From: an uncultured Tolumonas sp.
GTDB taxonomy: Bacteria; Pseudomonadota; Gammaproteobacteria; Enterobacterales; Aeromonadaceae
Assembly: GCF_963556105.2 (NCBI RefSeq)
Contig: NZ_OY829944.1
Span: 1,647,501 to 1,711,500 of the forward strand
DNA: 64,000 nt
Direction of reading: 5' to 3'
Position 1 is the stretch's first letter. Each line of letters starts with the position of its first letter. The notes under the pieces were generated by a model. The model saw nothing but the letters and a program-made list of their open reading frames with translations, was not told the origin of the DNA and did not search any database. This document shows positions 1 to 9,024 of the stretch, piece after piece. The translations under genes and the position numbers were made by a program.

Positions 1-544
1 GTACTTTGCCGCCATCGATCGGATACAAATAAAACGACGTAATTTCTTCGCTTTCCTGCACTTTCTGACCGATACGGAATGGACGCCAGCCTGTCCAGCC
101 ACCTTCTTGCTGAGTCGCTTGCTGATACAGGTCAGATTCCAGATTGATAAACAAATCAGCTAATTCGGTGTAAGCCGCCGCCCATGCGCTGATCAATTCA
201 TCTGACGCGGCATCACCCAAAACTTCTTTAATTGATGCGAGTAAGTGGCGACCGACGATAGCGTAATGCTCTGCCCGGATACCTAAACTAACGTGCTTGT
301 GGGCGATACGCTCGACAACCGGTAATAACACCGACGGATCATCAATATTTTCTGCATAAGCAGCCACAGCCATCGCCAGCGCTTCTTGCTGACGACCTGA
401 ATTTTGGTGTCCCTGATTGAAGATATTTTTCAGTTCAGGGTTATGGGTGAACATCCGCTGATAGAAATGTTTCGTCAGCGCCACCCCATTGGTTTTTAAT
501 ACTGGAACAGTGGCTTTAACTAATGCTTTTTGTTGTTCGTTCAT
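1..544 (-). CDS. hmp: Flavohaemoglobin (nitric oxide dioxygenase), 3' end outside window
   Basis: About 181 N-terminal residues of a flavohaemoglobin, which oxidises NO to nitrate with O2 and NAD(P)H in the cytoplasm. The start MNEQQKALVKATVPVL and the globin fold with KHVSLGIRAEHYAIVG (proximal haem His region) are typical. The reading enters the FAD domain (EEITSFYLYPIDGGK) and is then cut by the window edge. The family is about 400 residues, so more than half is missing here. It lies 79 bp downstream of ytfE on the same strand and probably shares its transcript, which suits a joint response to NO. Confidence 0.96.
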   Translation of the reverse strand, partial: MNEQQKALVKATVPVLKTNGVALTKHFYQRMFTHNPELKNIFNQGHQNSGRQQEALAMAVAAYAENIDDPSVLLPVVERIAHKHVSLGIRAEHYAIVGRHLLASIKEVLGDAASDELISAWAAAYTELADLFINLESDLYQQATQQEGGWTGWRPFRIGQKVQESEEITSFYLYPIDGGKV

Positions 545-584
545 AAAGTCTCCATGACCAAAACACGCGATGACCAAAATTCAG

Positions 585-604
585 GGGGATACGTTGGTAT
601 CCCC
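585..604. other. Perfect hairpin between ytfE and hmp
   Basis: Eight-base arms (GGGGATAC / GTATCCCC) around a four-base loop lie in the 79-bp gap between ytfE and hmp. No strong T-run follows on the minus strand, so it is more likely an mRNA processing or stability element, or a weak attenuator, than a full terminator. Confidence 0.45.
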
Positions 605-623
605 GGCATAATGGAATGGCTGG

Positions 624-1289
624 TTATGCTTGCGCGGTTGCGTTGGCAAACAGAATGTTGTTTTCCAGATGGATATGCTGCATCAGGTCTTCACGTAATT
701 GTGTCAGGCCGGTATACAGGGCTCGCCATGTCACACAAGCGCCTGCTGGAGGTGTAATGTCATTGGTCAGACGCATCAGTTCGTCTAAACCTTCACCGTG
801 TTGCTCATGCTCAAAACGCATCATGGCAATCGGGCCCTGTGCCGGGTTGTTAAAACCTTCTTTTAGCATCGGGAACAGGATCTGCTCTTCTTTCTGCATG
901 TGACTTTCCAGCTCCTGCAGCATATTGGTCAGATGAGCGCCCAGACCTAACGGGCAGCCTGGTTTATCCGCGTGAACATGTTCAACACGACGAGCCAGAC
1001 GGATCAATTCTGGTAATTGAATGCGGTGCAGGGCATGAAAACGTTCCAAAATAAAATCAATCAGCGCAGATGGTGTCGTGGTACGCCAGTCAGTTTCGTC
1101 GCTTGGCAACTGTTGAACTTGTTCCAGTTCAGCCACTACTAACGCGGCATCGAGATTACGTTGAGCGATCGCATCTTGTAACGGCTGTTGGCCACCGCAG
1201 CAAAAATCTAATTTGAATTTGTGGAATACACGGGTCGCACCAGGAATTTCACAAGCGATGCTGGCGATAGTTTGTTCGAGTAAGGCCAT
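624..1289 (-). CDS. ytfE: Iron-sulfur cluster repair di-iron protein (RIC/YtfE/ScdA)
   Basis: 221 residues, the usual length for YtfE, which repairs Fe-S clusters damaged by nitric oxide and oxidative stress. The N-terminal ScdA_N part carries the DFCCGGQQ motif (about residues 30-36). The C-terminal haemerythrin-like four-helix part shows the His/Glu ligands in HALHR, HLTNMLQELESHMQKEEQILFP, RFEHEQH and HIHLENNILF. I chose the ATG at 1289 because AAGGAG lies just upstream and the longer frame would run through the FNR box. hmp follows on the same strand. Confidence 0.95.
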   Translation of the reverse strand: MALLEQTIASIACEIPGATRVFHKFKLDFCCGGQQPLQDAIAQRNLDAALVVAELEQVQQLPSDETDWRTTTPSALIDFILERFHALHRIQLPELIRLARRVEHVHADKPGCPLGLGAHLTNMLQELESHMQKEEQILFPMLKEGFNNPAQGPIAMMRFEHEQHGEGLDELMRLTNDITPPAGACVTWRALYTGLTQLREDLMQHIHLENNILFANATAQA

Positions 1290-1320
1290 GGTGGCTCTCC
1301 TTGGGTGATAATAGGGTAGT

Positions 1321-1334
1321 TTGATCTCGATCAA
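1321..1334. promoter_or_regulatory. FNR-type box upstream of ytfE
   Basis: TTGATCTCGATCAA is a perfect match to TTGAT-N4-ATCAA, the FNR/DNR-class consensus. On the minus strand a TATTAT -10 candidate follows at 1313-1308, which puts the box centre near -26. It would overlap the -35 region, so repression fits better than class II activation. It could also act on divergent norR, whose start is 119 bp away. Confidence 0.7.
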
Positions 1335-1452
1335 TCTATTGCAGACATCGTGCCGAAAGTTAATATATTGAAAAATATAGATATTTAATTTTTATGGTTT
1401 TTTTTACCTTTGACTGATAGGGTTAAATAAACCATTTAGGGTGATAATTACC

Positions 1453-2994
1453 ATGTTTGATGCGTCACTGTTACTTGATCTCACCACTGAGCTACCACGA
1501 TCGGTGCGGCAGGAACGGCTGGTTTCCGCGATTCGGGTTCATTTTGGTTGCGGAGCGGTGGGTTTACTGAAATTAGACGGCGATTGTCTCTGCCCGGTGG
1601 CGGTGGATGGTTTGGCGCATGAAACGTTGGGGCGCCGTTTTGTTGTGGCGCAGCATCCTCGTCTGGCCGCTATTTTATCCAGCCGTTCAACCGTGCGATT
1701 TGAACCGGGAAGCCCATTACCTGACCCCTATGATGGCTTGCTGGATTCACAACGCGGGCTGCCATTACCCGTACACGACTGCATGGGGATCAGCCTGTAT
1801 CTGGAAGGGCAATTGTGGGGCGCTTTAACGCTGGATGCGTTTGAAGGGGCAGTATTTGATGATCAGGCGGCTGATAAATTAACGCACAGCGCTTTTCTGG
1901 CCGAAGCGGTGGTGCGTATGAGCCGTTTGGAAGAAGAGATCCGGGCGTTGCGTGCGGGCAGTCGGGTATCCGAAACGTTATTGCTGGATGAACAAAATGC
2001 CGGTGATGGCGAGATCATTGGGCAAAGTGCGATTTTGTTGAAGTTGTTACATGAGCTGGATGTGGTCGCCAATTCTGAATTGCCGGTGTTGTTGCTGGGG
2101 GAAACTGGCGTGGGGAAAGAGTTATTTGCCCGCCGCTTACACAGTAAGTCGCCGCGACACAATGCACCGCTGATCCATGTCAACTGTGCCGCGTTGCCGG
2201 AATCACTGGCGGAAAGTGAGTTATTTGGTCATGTCAAAGGGGCATTTTCTGGCGCGATGAGTGATCGTCCTGGCCGATTTGAAGCGGCTAATGGCGGCAC
2301 GTTATTTCTCGATGAAGTTGGTGAATTACCGCTGACGGTGCAGGCTAAATTGCTGCGCACGTTACAAAATGGCGAGATCCAACGGCTCGGTGCGGATCAG
2401 CCGCGAAAAGTCGATGTGCGCATCATTGCGGCAACCAATCGTCAGCTGCATGAGCAGGTGAGAGATGGGCAATTTCGGGCTGATTTGTATCATCGTTTGT
2501 CGGTGTATCCGGTACCGATCCCGCCACTACGGGAACGCGGTAATGATGTGTTGTTACTGGCCGGCAATTTTCTGGAGCTCAACCGTGCCCGTCTTGGTTT
2601 TCGCAGCCTGCGATTATCGCCGGCAGCCGAGCAGGCTTTGTGTAGTTATGACTGGCCGGGCAATGTGCGTGAACTCGAGCATGTGATCAGCCGGGCTGCT
2701 TTGCGTGCAGTCAGCCGAGGGGCCGTCAGAACAGAAATTGTTACGCTGGAACCGGAACATCTGGCGTTGGATGCCACAGTGACCAGTATGGCTAAAACAA
2801 AGCAGACTTTGCTGCCTCAGGCTGAGCATGACGAACAGGTCGTATCGCTAAAGATTGCCGTGGATGGTTATCAGCGTCAGGTGATCCGTCAGACGTTGGA
2901 AGCTTGTCAGGGCAACTGGGCTAATGTAGCGCGACGGTTAGATCTTGACCCGAGTAATTTGCATAAACTAGCGAAGCGGCTGGGGTTGAAATAA
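1453..2994 (+). CDS. norR: NO-responsive sigma-54 activator NorR
   Basis: 513 residues with NorR order: N-terminal GAF domain (about 1-170) that senses NO through non-haem iron, AAA+ domain (Walker A GETGVGKE, Walker B GGTLFLDEVGE, about 190-420), and C-terminal Fis-type helix-turn-helix (NWANVARRLDLDPSNLHKLAKRL). The sigma-54-contact loop reads GAFSGA instead of GAFTGA (about 263-268). ATG 1453 is preferred over the in-frame GTG at 1441 because it matches the E. coli NorR N-terminus and has AGGGTG upstream. It lies directly upstream of norVW, its known target in E. coli. Confidence 0.95.
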   Translation: MFDASLLLDLTTELPRSVRQERLVSAIRVHFGCGAVGLLKLDGDCLCPVAVDGLAHETLGRRFVVAQHPRLAAILSSRSTVRFEPGSPLPDPYDGLLDSQRGLPLPVHDCMGISLYLEGQLWGALTLDAFEGAVFDDQAADKLTHSAFLAEAVVRMSRLEEEIRALRAGSRVSETLLLDEQNAGDGEIIGQSAILLKLLHELDVVANSELPVLLLGETGVGKELFARRLHSKSPRHNAPLIHVNCAALPESLAESELFGHVKGAFSGAMSDRPGRFEAANGGTLFLDEVGELPLTVQAKLLRTLQNGEIQRLGADQPRKVDVRIIAATNRQLHEQVRDGQFRADLYHRLSVYPVPIPPLRERGNDVLLLAGNFLELNRARLGFRSLRLSPAAEQALCSYDWPGNVRELEHVISRAALRAVSRGAVRTEIVTLEPEHLALDATVTSMAKTKQTLLPQAEHDEQVVSLKIAVDGYQRQVIRQTLEACQGNWANVARRLDLDPSNLHKLAKRLGLK

Positions 2995-3060
2995 CCCAAC
3001 GTTAGTCTTGCTTGCCTATCTTCTTTTCATTTCTCCTCTTTTTATTTTCTTTCGTCTTTT

Positions 3061-3087
3061 TGATGGCTTTCACCTTGTAAGCCATCA
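3061..3087 (+). promoter_or_regulatory. Inverted repeat containing a possible sigma-54 -24/-12 element for norV
   Basis: Nine-base arms TGATGGCTT and AAGCCATCA are separated by nine bases. Within this, 3064-3079 can be read as TGGC-N7-TTGTA, aligned to the sigma-54 consensus TGGCAC-N5-TTGCA but with GT instead of GC at -12. NorR works with sigma-54, so a promoter is expected in this gap, but the match is imperfect. It may instead be a terminator-like stem behind norR (no T-run follows). Confidence 0.35.
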
Positions 3088-3172
3088 GATTGATATCACA
3101 GTAAATTTATTTCTATACAACTTACCGTGCACTACCAATGTCTGCTGATGATGTAAAAAAAGTCATTTTTAT

Positions 3173-3195
3173 AACTTGCATTTAAAATGCACATT
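3173..3195. promoter_or_regulatory. NsrR-like operator 1 upstream of norV
   Basis: The core TGCATTTAAAATGCA is an almost perfect palindrome and closely matches the 11-1-11 NsrR consensus (AAGATGCATTT-N-AAATGCATCTT). It is centred about 66 bp before the norV ATG. The nsrR gene lies in the same locus. Confidence 0.7.
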
Positions 3196-3211
3196 AAACT
3201 AAGATGCAAAC

Positions 3212-3232
3212 ACTGCATATGAAATGCATATT
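3212..3232. promoter_or_regulatory. NsrR-like operator 2 upstream of norV
   Basis: The core TGCATATGAAATGCA is a second palindrome of the same type, 38 bp (centre to centre) from the first and only 18 bp before the norV ATG. It probably overlaps the core promoter or 5' UTR, a placement suited to repression by NsrR. Confidence 0.6.
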
Positions 3233-3249
3233 ATGTTGAGGACGAAATC

Positions 3250-4662
3250 ATGACTTTGCACGTTAAGAACAATATCTACTGGGTTGGCAAACAAGACTGG
3301 GAACTGCGTGAATTTCATGGCAGTGAATATTCCACACATAAAGGCTCCAGCTATAACAGCTATCTGATCAAAGAAGAGAAGGTTGCGTTGATTGATACTG
3401 TGTGGAGCCCATATGCCGATGAGTTTGTGACGAATCTGGCGAATGAAATTCCGTTAGAGAAAATCGACTTCATCATTGCCAACCACGCTGAAATTGATCA
3501 TAGCGGTGCATTGCCAGCGTTACTGGCGAAGATCCCAAATACCCCGATTTACTGCACCGCCAATGGTGTGAAATCGTTGAAAGGGCATTTCCACCAAGAC
3601 TGGAATTTCCAGGTCGTCAAAACCGGTGATTCTCTTGATCTGGGGAATGGTAAAAAGCTGGTGTTTGTCGAAGCGCCGATGCTGCACTGGCCTGACAGCA
3701 TGATGACCTATATGACCGACGATGCGGTGTTATTCAGTAATGACGCGTTCGGTCAGCACTATGCCAGCGATCAGCTGTATAACGATCTGGTTGATCAGAA
3801 TGAACTGCATAATGAATGCATCAAGTATTACGCGAATATCCTGACCCCATTCAGCAAACTGGTGATACAGAAAATTCATGAAGTGCTGTCATTCAATCTG
3901 CCACTGGACATGATCTGTACCTCTCACGGCATTATCTGGCGTGATAATCCGGCGCAGATCGTTGAGCAATATCTGAAATGGGCTGATTCCTATCAGGAAA
4001 ATCAGATCACGCTGGTCTATGACACCATGTGGGAAAGCACCCGCAAAATGTCGGAAGCGATTGCCTCTGGTATTCGTAAGGCCGACCCGAGCGTGACAAT
4101 TAAACAATTCAATCTGGCCAATTCCGACAAGAACGATGTGCTGACGCAGATCTTTAAATCGAAAGCGATTTTGATCGGCTCTCCAACCATCAATAACGTG
4201 ATGTTGCCGCAGGTCGCCGCGTTGCTGGAAGAGATCCAGGGGTTACGTTTTACCGGCAAAACTGCCGCTGCATTCGGTAGCCATGGCTGGAACGGTGGTG
4301 CGGTAAATCGTATTACACAGCGTTTGAAAGAGAGTGGTTTCAACACGTTGGAAGGCACCAAAGTGGAGTGGCGCCCAACACAAGAAGCGCTGCAAGAATG
4401 CGAAGCCTACGGTAAAAATCTGGTGGCGCAATTAGGTGGCGTATCTGCTTGTGAAGCGAAACAAACGGTGACGACTGAATTGCCATCCATGGTTTGTCGT
4501 ACTTGCTCATGGGTTTATGATCCGGCAGAAGGCGAAGTGAATCAGGGCGTTGAACCGGGAACGGCGTGGGAAGATGTGCCGGAAAGTTTCCTCTGTCCGG
4601 TCTGTTTTATGGGCAAAGATGATTTCGACCCGAAAACTGAATCTGTCGCCAAAGCGGCGTAA
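3250..4662 (+). CDS. norV: Anaerobic nitric oxide reductase flavorubredoxin
   Basis: 470 residues (E. coli NorV 479). It reduces NO to N2O in the cytoplasm without oxygen. The metallo-beta-lactamase-like di-iron domain shows H79-x-E81-x-D83-H84, H146 and D165. A flavodoxin domain (FMN) spans about 253-395. A C-terminal rubredoxin has paired CxxC motifs (CRTC near 420, CPVC near 450). RBS and start are clear. norW follows after 12 bp and supplies electrons. Two NsrR-like boxes and norR lie upstream. Confidence 0.97.
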   Translation: MTLHVKNNIYWVGKQDWELREFHGSEYSTHKGSSYNSYLIKEEKVALIDTVWSPYADEFVTNLANEIPLEKIDFIIANHAEIDHSGALPALLAKIPNTPIYCTANGVKSLKGHFHQDWNFQVVKTGDSLDLGNGKKLVFVEAPMLHWPDSMMTYMTDDAVLFSNDAFGQHYASDQLYNDLVDQNELHNECIKYYANILTPFSKLVIQKIHEVLSFNLPLDMICTSHGIIWRDNPAQIVEQYLKWADSYQENQITLVYDTMWESTRKMSEAIASGIRKADPSVTIKQFNLANSDKNDVLTQIFKSKAILIGSPTINNVMLPQVAALLEEIQGLRFTGKTAAAFGSHGWNGGAVNRITQRLKESGFNTLEGTKVEWRPTQEALQECEAYGKNLVAQLGGVSACEAKQTVTTELPSMVCRTCSWVYDPAEGEVNQGVEPGTAWEDVPESFLCPVCFMGKDDFDPKTESVAKAA

Positions 4663-4674
4663 AAGGAGACCATC

Positions 4675-5820
4675 ATGGCAGCACATCATCCGGTCGTGAT
4701 CGTTGGCAGTGGTTATGCCGGTCTGCAACTGGCGCGACAATTTCGCCGTCATGCGCCCGCCACACCACTGGTTATTGTCTGCGCCGACGATGGCGCCGAC
4801 TACCCAAAACCGCAGCTGAGTCATGCGATCAGTAAACGTCAGTCAGCAACCGATCTGATCCGAAAATCGGCGAAAGAAGTTGCGTTGGAATTAAAGGCAT
4901 TATTGCTGACTGGGCAACAAGTGAAAGCGATTGACCCTGAACGACAAGTGATTCAACTGGCGGCGCGGGAATTACCTTATCGCGATCTGGTGCTGGCCGT
5001 AGGGGCTGAGGCGTGGGTTCCGCCCATCGGTGGCGATGCGATAGATGAGATCATCACGCTGAACAGTTTGCAGCATTATCAGCAATATCAGGAGCAATTG
5101 GCGAACAGCCAACGGGTCTTGATCGTCGGCAGTGGTCTGATTGGCAGTGAGCTGGCGAATGATTTTCTGCTGGCTGGAAAACAGGTGACTTTGTGTGATC
5201 CGACTGACCGCTTGTTATGTTCGTTAACACCTGAATTTGTCAGCGAACGGTTACATAACGTGCTGGCTCAGGCTGGCTGTGAGTTTGCTTTCAATACAAC
5301 CCTCGCATCATTAAATCAGCAAAGTGATTGCTTACTGGCAACATTCAGTGATGGTTCATCAGTTGTAGTTGATAGTGTGGTGTGTGCTGCCGGGTTGCGT
5401 CCGCGGATCGCGTTGGCGCAAGCTGCTGGGCTTAATGTAAACCGGGGCATCGTGGTCGATAAGCAGCTGGCAACCAGCGCACCGCATATTTATGCGCTGG
5501 GTGATTGTGCCGAAATTGACGGGCAATTATTACCTTATTTGCAGCCGATCACCCTGAGCGCACAAGCGTTAGCGAAAACATTGGCTGGCGAACAGACTCG
5601 GGTGCAGTGGCCGGTGATGCCGGTCAATGTGAAAACCAGCAGTTATCCGGTTCAGCTGGCTGGCGAAGTACGCAGCGATGATTTGATCTGGCAGTTAGAT
5701 GAAGATGACAACGGTCTGACTGGGCAGGCATTCCGACAAGATGCCTTAGTTGGTTTTGTCACCAGTGGGCAACATATCACGCGTAGTATGGCGTTGATAA
5801 AGCAGTTGTCTGAAAATTAG
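4675..5820 (+). CDS. norW: NADH:flavorubredoxin reductase
   Basis: 381 residues. It passes electrons from NADH via FAD to the rubredoxin domain of NorV. The N-terminal FAD motif is VIVGSGYAGLQLA, the NADH motif VLIVGSGLIGSELA lies near 145, and the ALGDCAE FAD motif near 280. AAAGGAG precedes the ATG. It is co-transcribed with norV. Confidence 0.95.
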   Translation: MAAHHPVVIVGSGYAGLQLARQFRRHAPATPLVIVCADDGADYPKPQLSHAISKRQSATDLIRKSAKEVALELKALLLTGQQVKAIDPERQVIQLAARELPYRDLVLAVGAEAWVPPIGGDAIDEIITLNSLQHYQQYQEQLANSQRVLIVGSGLIGSELANDFLLAGKQVTLCDPTDRLLCSLTPEFVSERLHNVLAQAGCEFAFNTTLASLNQQSDCLLATFSDGSSVVVDSVVCAAGLRPRIALAQAAGLNVNRGIVVDKQLATSAPHIYALGDCAEIDGQLLPYLQPITLSAQALAKTLAGEQTRVQWPVMPVNVKTSSYPVQLAGEVRSDDLIWQLDEDDNGLTGQAFRQDALVGFVTSGQHITRSMALIKQLSEN

Positions 5821-5900
5821 CCTAAGCTATGAGGTATGTTCTCGATTCAGTTGCATTTTAGTTCTGATGCTTTTTATTTCCGTTAGGGTAAGGGGCGTAT

Positions 5901-6644
5901 ATGACTGACTGGGTAAACGGAAGAGTACATGAGGTCATTCGCTGGAATGACCGGCTCTGTTCGATCAAGGTAAAAGCCGATTTAGCCCCGTATGTCGCGG
6001 GGCAATTTGGTAAGTTGTCACTGATCATTGATGGCGAACGGGTAGGGCGTGCCTATTCGTTTGTAAACCCACCGCAAGCGGAATATCACGAGTTTTATCT
6101 GATCAAAATTCCGGAAGGCCGGCTATCACCACATCTGTTTAATTTGCAGCCTGGTGATGAGTTGCAAATTTCGCATGAAGCCAGTGGATTTATGACGTTA
6201 GCCGAAGTGCCGGAAGGGCGCGATCTCTGGATGATGGCAACCGGTACGGCCATTGGGCCCTTTCTGGCTATTCTTGCCGAACAACAGGTGTTTCAGCGCT
6301 TTCAGAATATCGTGTTGGTGCATGGTGTTCGTGAGCGGGAAGATCTGACCTATCAATCGCTAATTCAATCGTTTAAGACACAATGGTTACAACGTTTTCG
6401 CTATATTCCGATTGTAAGCCGGGAAGAGTGCCCGGATATTCTGCAAGGGCGCATTCCCGCGTTACTAGATAATGGGTTACTGGAGGCATCGGCAGGGTTG
6501 GTGATTTCGCCAACGTGTACGCAAACGATGCTGTGCGGGAATCCGGCGATGGTGAAAGATACCCTTCATGCTTTAGAACGAAAAGGGCTGAAAAAGAATC
6601 TCCGGCGGGAACCGGGGCACATCACCATGGAAAATTACTGGTAA
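5901..6644 (+). CDS. fpr: Ferredoxin/flavodoxin-NADP+ reductase
   Basis: 247 residues, matching E. coli Fpr (248). The FAD-binding RAYSFVNPP motif lies near 55-63, the NADP/FAD segment MATGTAIGPFLAIL near 112, and the aromatic C-terminus ends ENYW. It exchanges electrons between NADPH and ferredoxin or flavodoxin. It sits 80 bp behind norW and converges on nsrR with a 4-bp gap. It may be part of the nor transcript, which would tie reductant supply to NO or redox stress, but I see no direct proof of that link. Confidence 0.93.
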   Translation: MTDWVNGRVHEVIRWNDRLCSIKVKADLAPYVAGQFGKLSLIIDGERVGRAYSFVNPPQAEYHEFYLIKIPEGRLSPHLFNLQPGDELQISHEASGFMTLAEVPEGRDLWMMATGTAIGPFLAILAEQQVFQRFQNIVLVHGVREREDLTYQSLIQSFKTQWLQRFRYIPIVSREECPDILQGRIPALLDNGLLEASAGLVISPTCTQTMLCGNPAMVKDTLHALERKGLKKNLRREPGHITMENYW

Positions 6645-6648
6645 GCCA

Positions 6649-7113
6649 TCAAACTGTTTTTTGTGTGGGAACGGGAATGGCATCAACGTCGATCTGCAAT
6701 ATCGCAATGATCTGATCGGCGTTGTTTACCAGATCAGACAACGTAAAATCATCCATCGCCGTCAGAAAAGCTTCCATTCCCACTTTTAAGACTCGCGTCA
6801 GACGACAAACAGGCACTAATTTGCAGCCGGGCGAGCCGCAATCCACACCATCCAGATTATTTTCTAAATCCCGGATCACCTGACCGATGCGAATATCACG
6901 CGGCAATCGTGCCAGCGTAATACCGCCGTTTTTTCCACGCGTCGAACTGAGATAACCCAGACTGACCAACTCCACAACAACCTTCACCATATGGTTACGC
7001 GAGATGTCGTAGTAGTTGCTGATTTCAACCACGCTACTCCGTGCACCGGGCGGCAGGCAGGCCATAAACATCAGGGTGCGCAAACCATAATCTGTATACG
7101 TGGTTAATTTCAT
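6649..7113 (-). CDS. nsrR: NO-sensing Rrf2-family repressor NsrR
   Basis: 154 residues. The N-terminal winged helix (MKLTTYTDYGLRTLMFMA, SRNHMVKVVVELVSLGYLSSTRGKNGGI) matches NsrR closely. The three [Fe-S]-ligand cysteines appear in CGSPGCKLVPVC (about 92-103). NO attack on the cluster releases repression of genes such as hmp, ytfE and norV. A weak NsrR-like palindrome (near 7198-7216) upstream may allow autoregulation. Confidence 0.95.
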   Translation of the reverse strand: MKLTTYTDYGLRTLMFMACLPPGARSSVVEISNYYDISRNHMVKVVVELVSLGYLSSTRGKNGGITLARLPRDIRIGQVIRDLENNLDGVDCGSPGCKLVPVCRLTRVLKVGMEAFLTAMDDFTLSDLVNNADQIIAILQIDVDAIPVPTQKTV

Positions 7114-7343
7114 TTTATTAGCTCATCAGAATTTACCCTGAAAATATATCACAACCTCATTCACAGCAGCGCTGCATCAGGGAAAAAATAGATATTTCCA
7201 ATGCATATTTAATGTACGAACGGCATCAGGCTCGGTTATAGCAGTGTTACTCCAGCCAGCACTGAGGAAAGTCTTGTTGAGTCATAAGTCTGATGGTCAT
7301 TGGCGTTTTCCGGTTTTAGTAGGTAAAAATCAGGTTTCACTGA

Positions 7344-8012
7344 CTAATAGGCAGGCGGGGTACTAGGTGCATCTTCTGGCCAAAGATCAGTAAAAACGAC
7401 CTGTTCCATGGGTAAGCGTTTACCCCAGCCAAGAATATCCAAGAGAGGTTTTTCAGGAAATTGAGCCACGGAACCAATACAGAGAATAGCAATTGGTGTT
7501 GCGCCTTCCGGCATTTTTAATAGTTTTGCCAATTTCTCGGGTTCAAAAAAAGAGACCCAACCTAAGCCTGCACCTTCGGCGCGTGCTGCTAACCACATGT
7601 TCTGGATAGCACAAGCCGCAGAAGCCAGATCCATCTCAGGCATGGTTCGGCGGCCAAAAATATGCGCTTCACGACCTTGCATTAACGCGATCACCACAAC
7701 TTCCTGACAACTGGCAAGACCTTCAATTTTTAATTTCAGAAACTCTTGCTGACGGCTGGGTAGCTGACTGGCAGTTGATTGACGTTCTGCCTCTACTAAA
7801 TCTGCCACTTGTTGCCGAATCTCCGGGCTCTTGATATGGATCATGCGCCATGGCTGCATATAACCCACAGACGGGGCAAAATGGGCGGCATGGAACAGGC
7901 GATCCATTAAACCTTCGGGTAGTTTTTCTTGCGTGAATTCGCGAATATCCCGACGTTCATAAATGGCCTGATAAACACCCTCAATCTTTTCCTGACTAAA
8001 ACGATGATCCAT
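7344..8012 (-). CDS. bluB: 5,6-dimethylbenzimidazole synthase BluB
   Basis: 222 residues of the nitroreductase fold. BluB cannibalises FMNH2 with O2 to make dimethylbenzimidazole, the lower ligand of vitamin B12. The N-terminal YERRDIREF, the FAPSVGYMQPWRMI segment and GLGWVSFFEPEKLAKLLKMPEG are characteristic. No other cobalamin gene is nearby. I looked for a cobalamin riboswitch in the 290-bp upstream region and found no convincing one. Confidence 0.9.
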   Translation of the reverse strand: MDHRFSQEKIEGVYQAIYERRDIREFTQEKLPEGLMDRLFHAAHFAPSVGYMQPWRMIHIKSPEIRQQVADLVEAERQSTASQLPSRQQEFLKLKIEGLASCQEVVVIALMQGREAHIFGRRTMPEMDLASAACAIQNMWLAARAEGAGLGWVSFFEPEKLAKLLKMPEGATPIAILCIGSVAQFPEKPLLDILGWGKRLPMEQVVFTDLWPEDAPSTPPAY

Positions 8013-8056
8013 AAATTACTCGTGTGCTAAAAAATTAAATTGAACGTAATGGAATA

Positions 8057-8093
8057 AGCCAGTCGAAACAAGGTGTTCCTTTTCGATTTGGCT
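8057..8093. other. Long imperfect hairpin between bluB and a divergent SDR gene
   Basis: Arms AGCCA + TCGAAA and their complements are separated by a small asymmetric bulge, with a further AAGG/CCTT pairing inside. It lies about 45 bp upstream of bluB in a 290-bp divergent intergenic region and has no adjacent T-run. It could be a 5' UTR structure or a regulator site. The rest of 8013-8302 shows no gene. Confidence 0.4.
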
Positions 8094-8302
8094 CGAAATC
8101 ACGTCAGTACACTGGCATTGGCTTTTAGCATGACATAGTGGCTGATGCACGATGCATGAAATTGTATCGACAAAGATAAACAGCACCTTGGCAAATTATC
8201 CGCTGCTCATTACCTGCTAACCTCTTACGGCTGGTTTTATATCGTGATATACAATTTACCCAGTCAGGTAGCGATTAATTACCCAGGTCATAAGGAATTA
8301 CC

Positions 8303-9013
8303 ATGAAATTAGCCATCATCAGTGGCGGGTCTAAGGGGCTAGGTCATGCGATAGCCGAAAAGCTTATTGTGGATGGTTATCAGGTAGTGGAGTTTTCACG
8401 GAGTGCGCCGCATGCGTATTCCATCAAACTGGATTTCTCCGCGCCTGATCTTATGTTGCCGGCATTGTCGGCAAATTTGGAAACGTTGGCAGCAAAACAA
8501 TGGGATGAAATTGTCGTGGTCAGTAATGCCGCATCCCTGAGCCCGATCGGGCCAACATCGAAGAAAAATTCGATGGCGGTTTTGGCCAATATTAATATCA
8601 ATTTTACCAGCGCCATTTTGTTTATGAGTGAAGTGATAAAACATTTCCAATCACATCCATGTCGTAAGGTAGTCGCGAGTATCTCATCAGGGGCGGCTTT
8701 AAAAGCCTATTCCGGTTGGTCGCTCTATTGTTCTGCCAAAGCCGGGTTGGAAAGTTATGTGCGCACAGTCGCCGTAGAGCAGGAAACTGAGACATCGCCG
8801 TTTGTGATACTGAATGTTGACCCCGGGGTGATGGATACCGACATGCAGTCGTTGATCCGTAGCTCGCATAAGGATGATTTTCCGGCGGTGGATTATTTCA
8901 TTCACCGGAAGGAATCGGGTGAGTTAAGAACGCCGGATCAGGTTGCTATTGGTGTAGTAAAAATATTACATTCTGATGCAAAGAGCGGCACACGGATTGC
9001 CGTATTTAGCTGA
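8303..9013 (+). CDS. Short-chain dehydrogenase/reductase (sepiapterin/benzil-reductase-like)
   Basis: 236 residues, a classical SDR. The NAD(P)-binding SGGSKGLG motif lies at 8-15. The catalytic region has SISSGAALKAYSGWSLYCSAKAGLE, with Ser, Tyr and Lys (YxxxK) in place near 130-155. The length and the VDPGVMDTDMQ segment after the active site resemble benzil or sepiapterin reductases, but the substrate cannot be read from sequence. The start is supported by AAGGAATT upstream. A small protein gene follows after 11 bp. Confidence 0.85.
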   Translation: MKLAIISGGSKGLGHAIAEKLIVDGYQVVEFSRSAPHAYSIKLDFSAPDLMLPALSANLETLAAKQWDEIVVVSNAASLSPIGPTSKKNSMAVLANININFTSAILFMSEVIKHFQSHPCRKVVASISSGAALKAYSGWSLYCSAKAGLESYVRTVAVEQETETSPFVILNVDPGVMDTDMQSLIRSSHKDDFPAVDYFIHRKESGELRTPDQVAIGVVKILHSDAKSGTRIAVFS

Positions 9014-9024
9014 GTTAATGAGCC

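Noticed and set aside
4507-4824. Long antisense frames over norV/norW, nirB, nasA, kguT, exbD and others
   Set aside because: They lie opposite well-conserved genes, have no ribosome-binding sites and show no recognisable domains; they are shadows of codon usage.
8013-8302. Possible cobalamin riboswitch upstream of bluB
   Set aside because: Only short pieces such as GCCACT and GCCAGTG appear on the minus strand; the B12 box and the ordered stems are not present.
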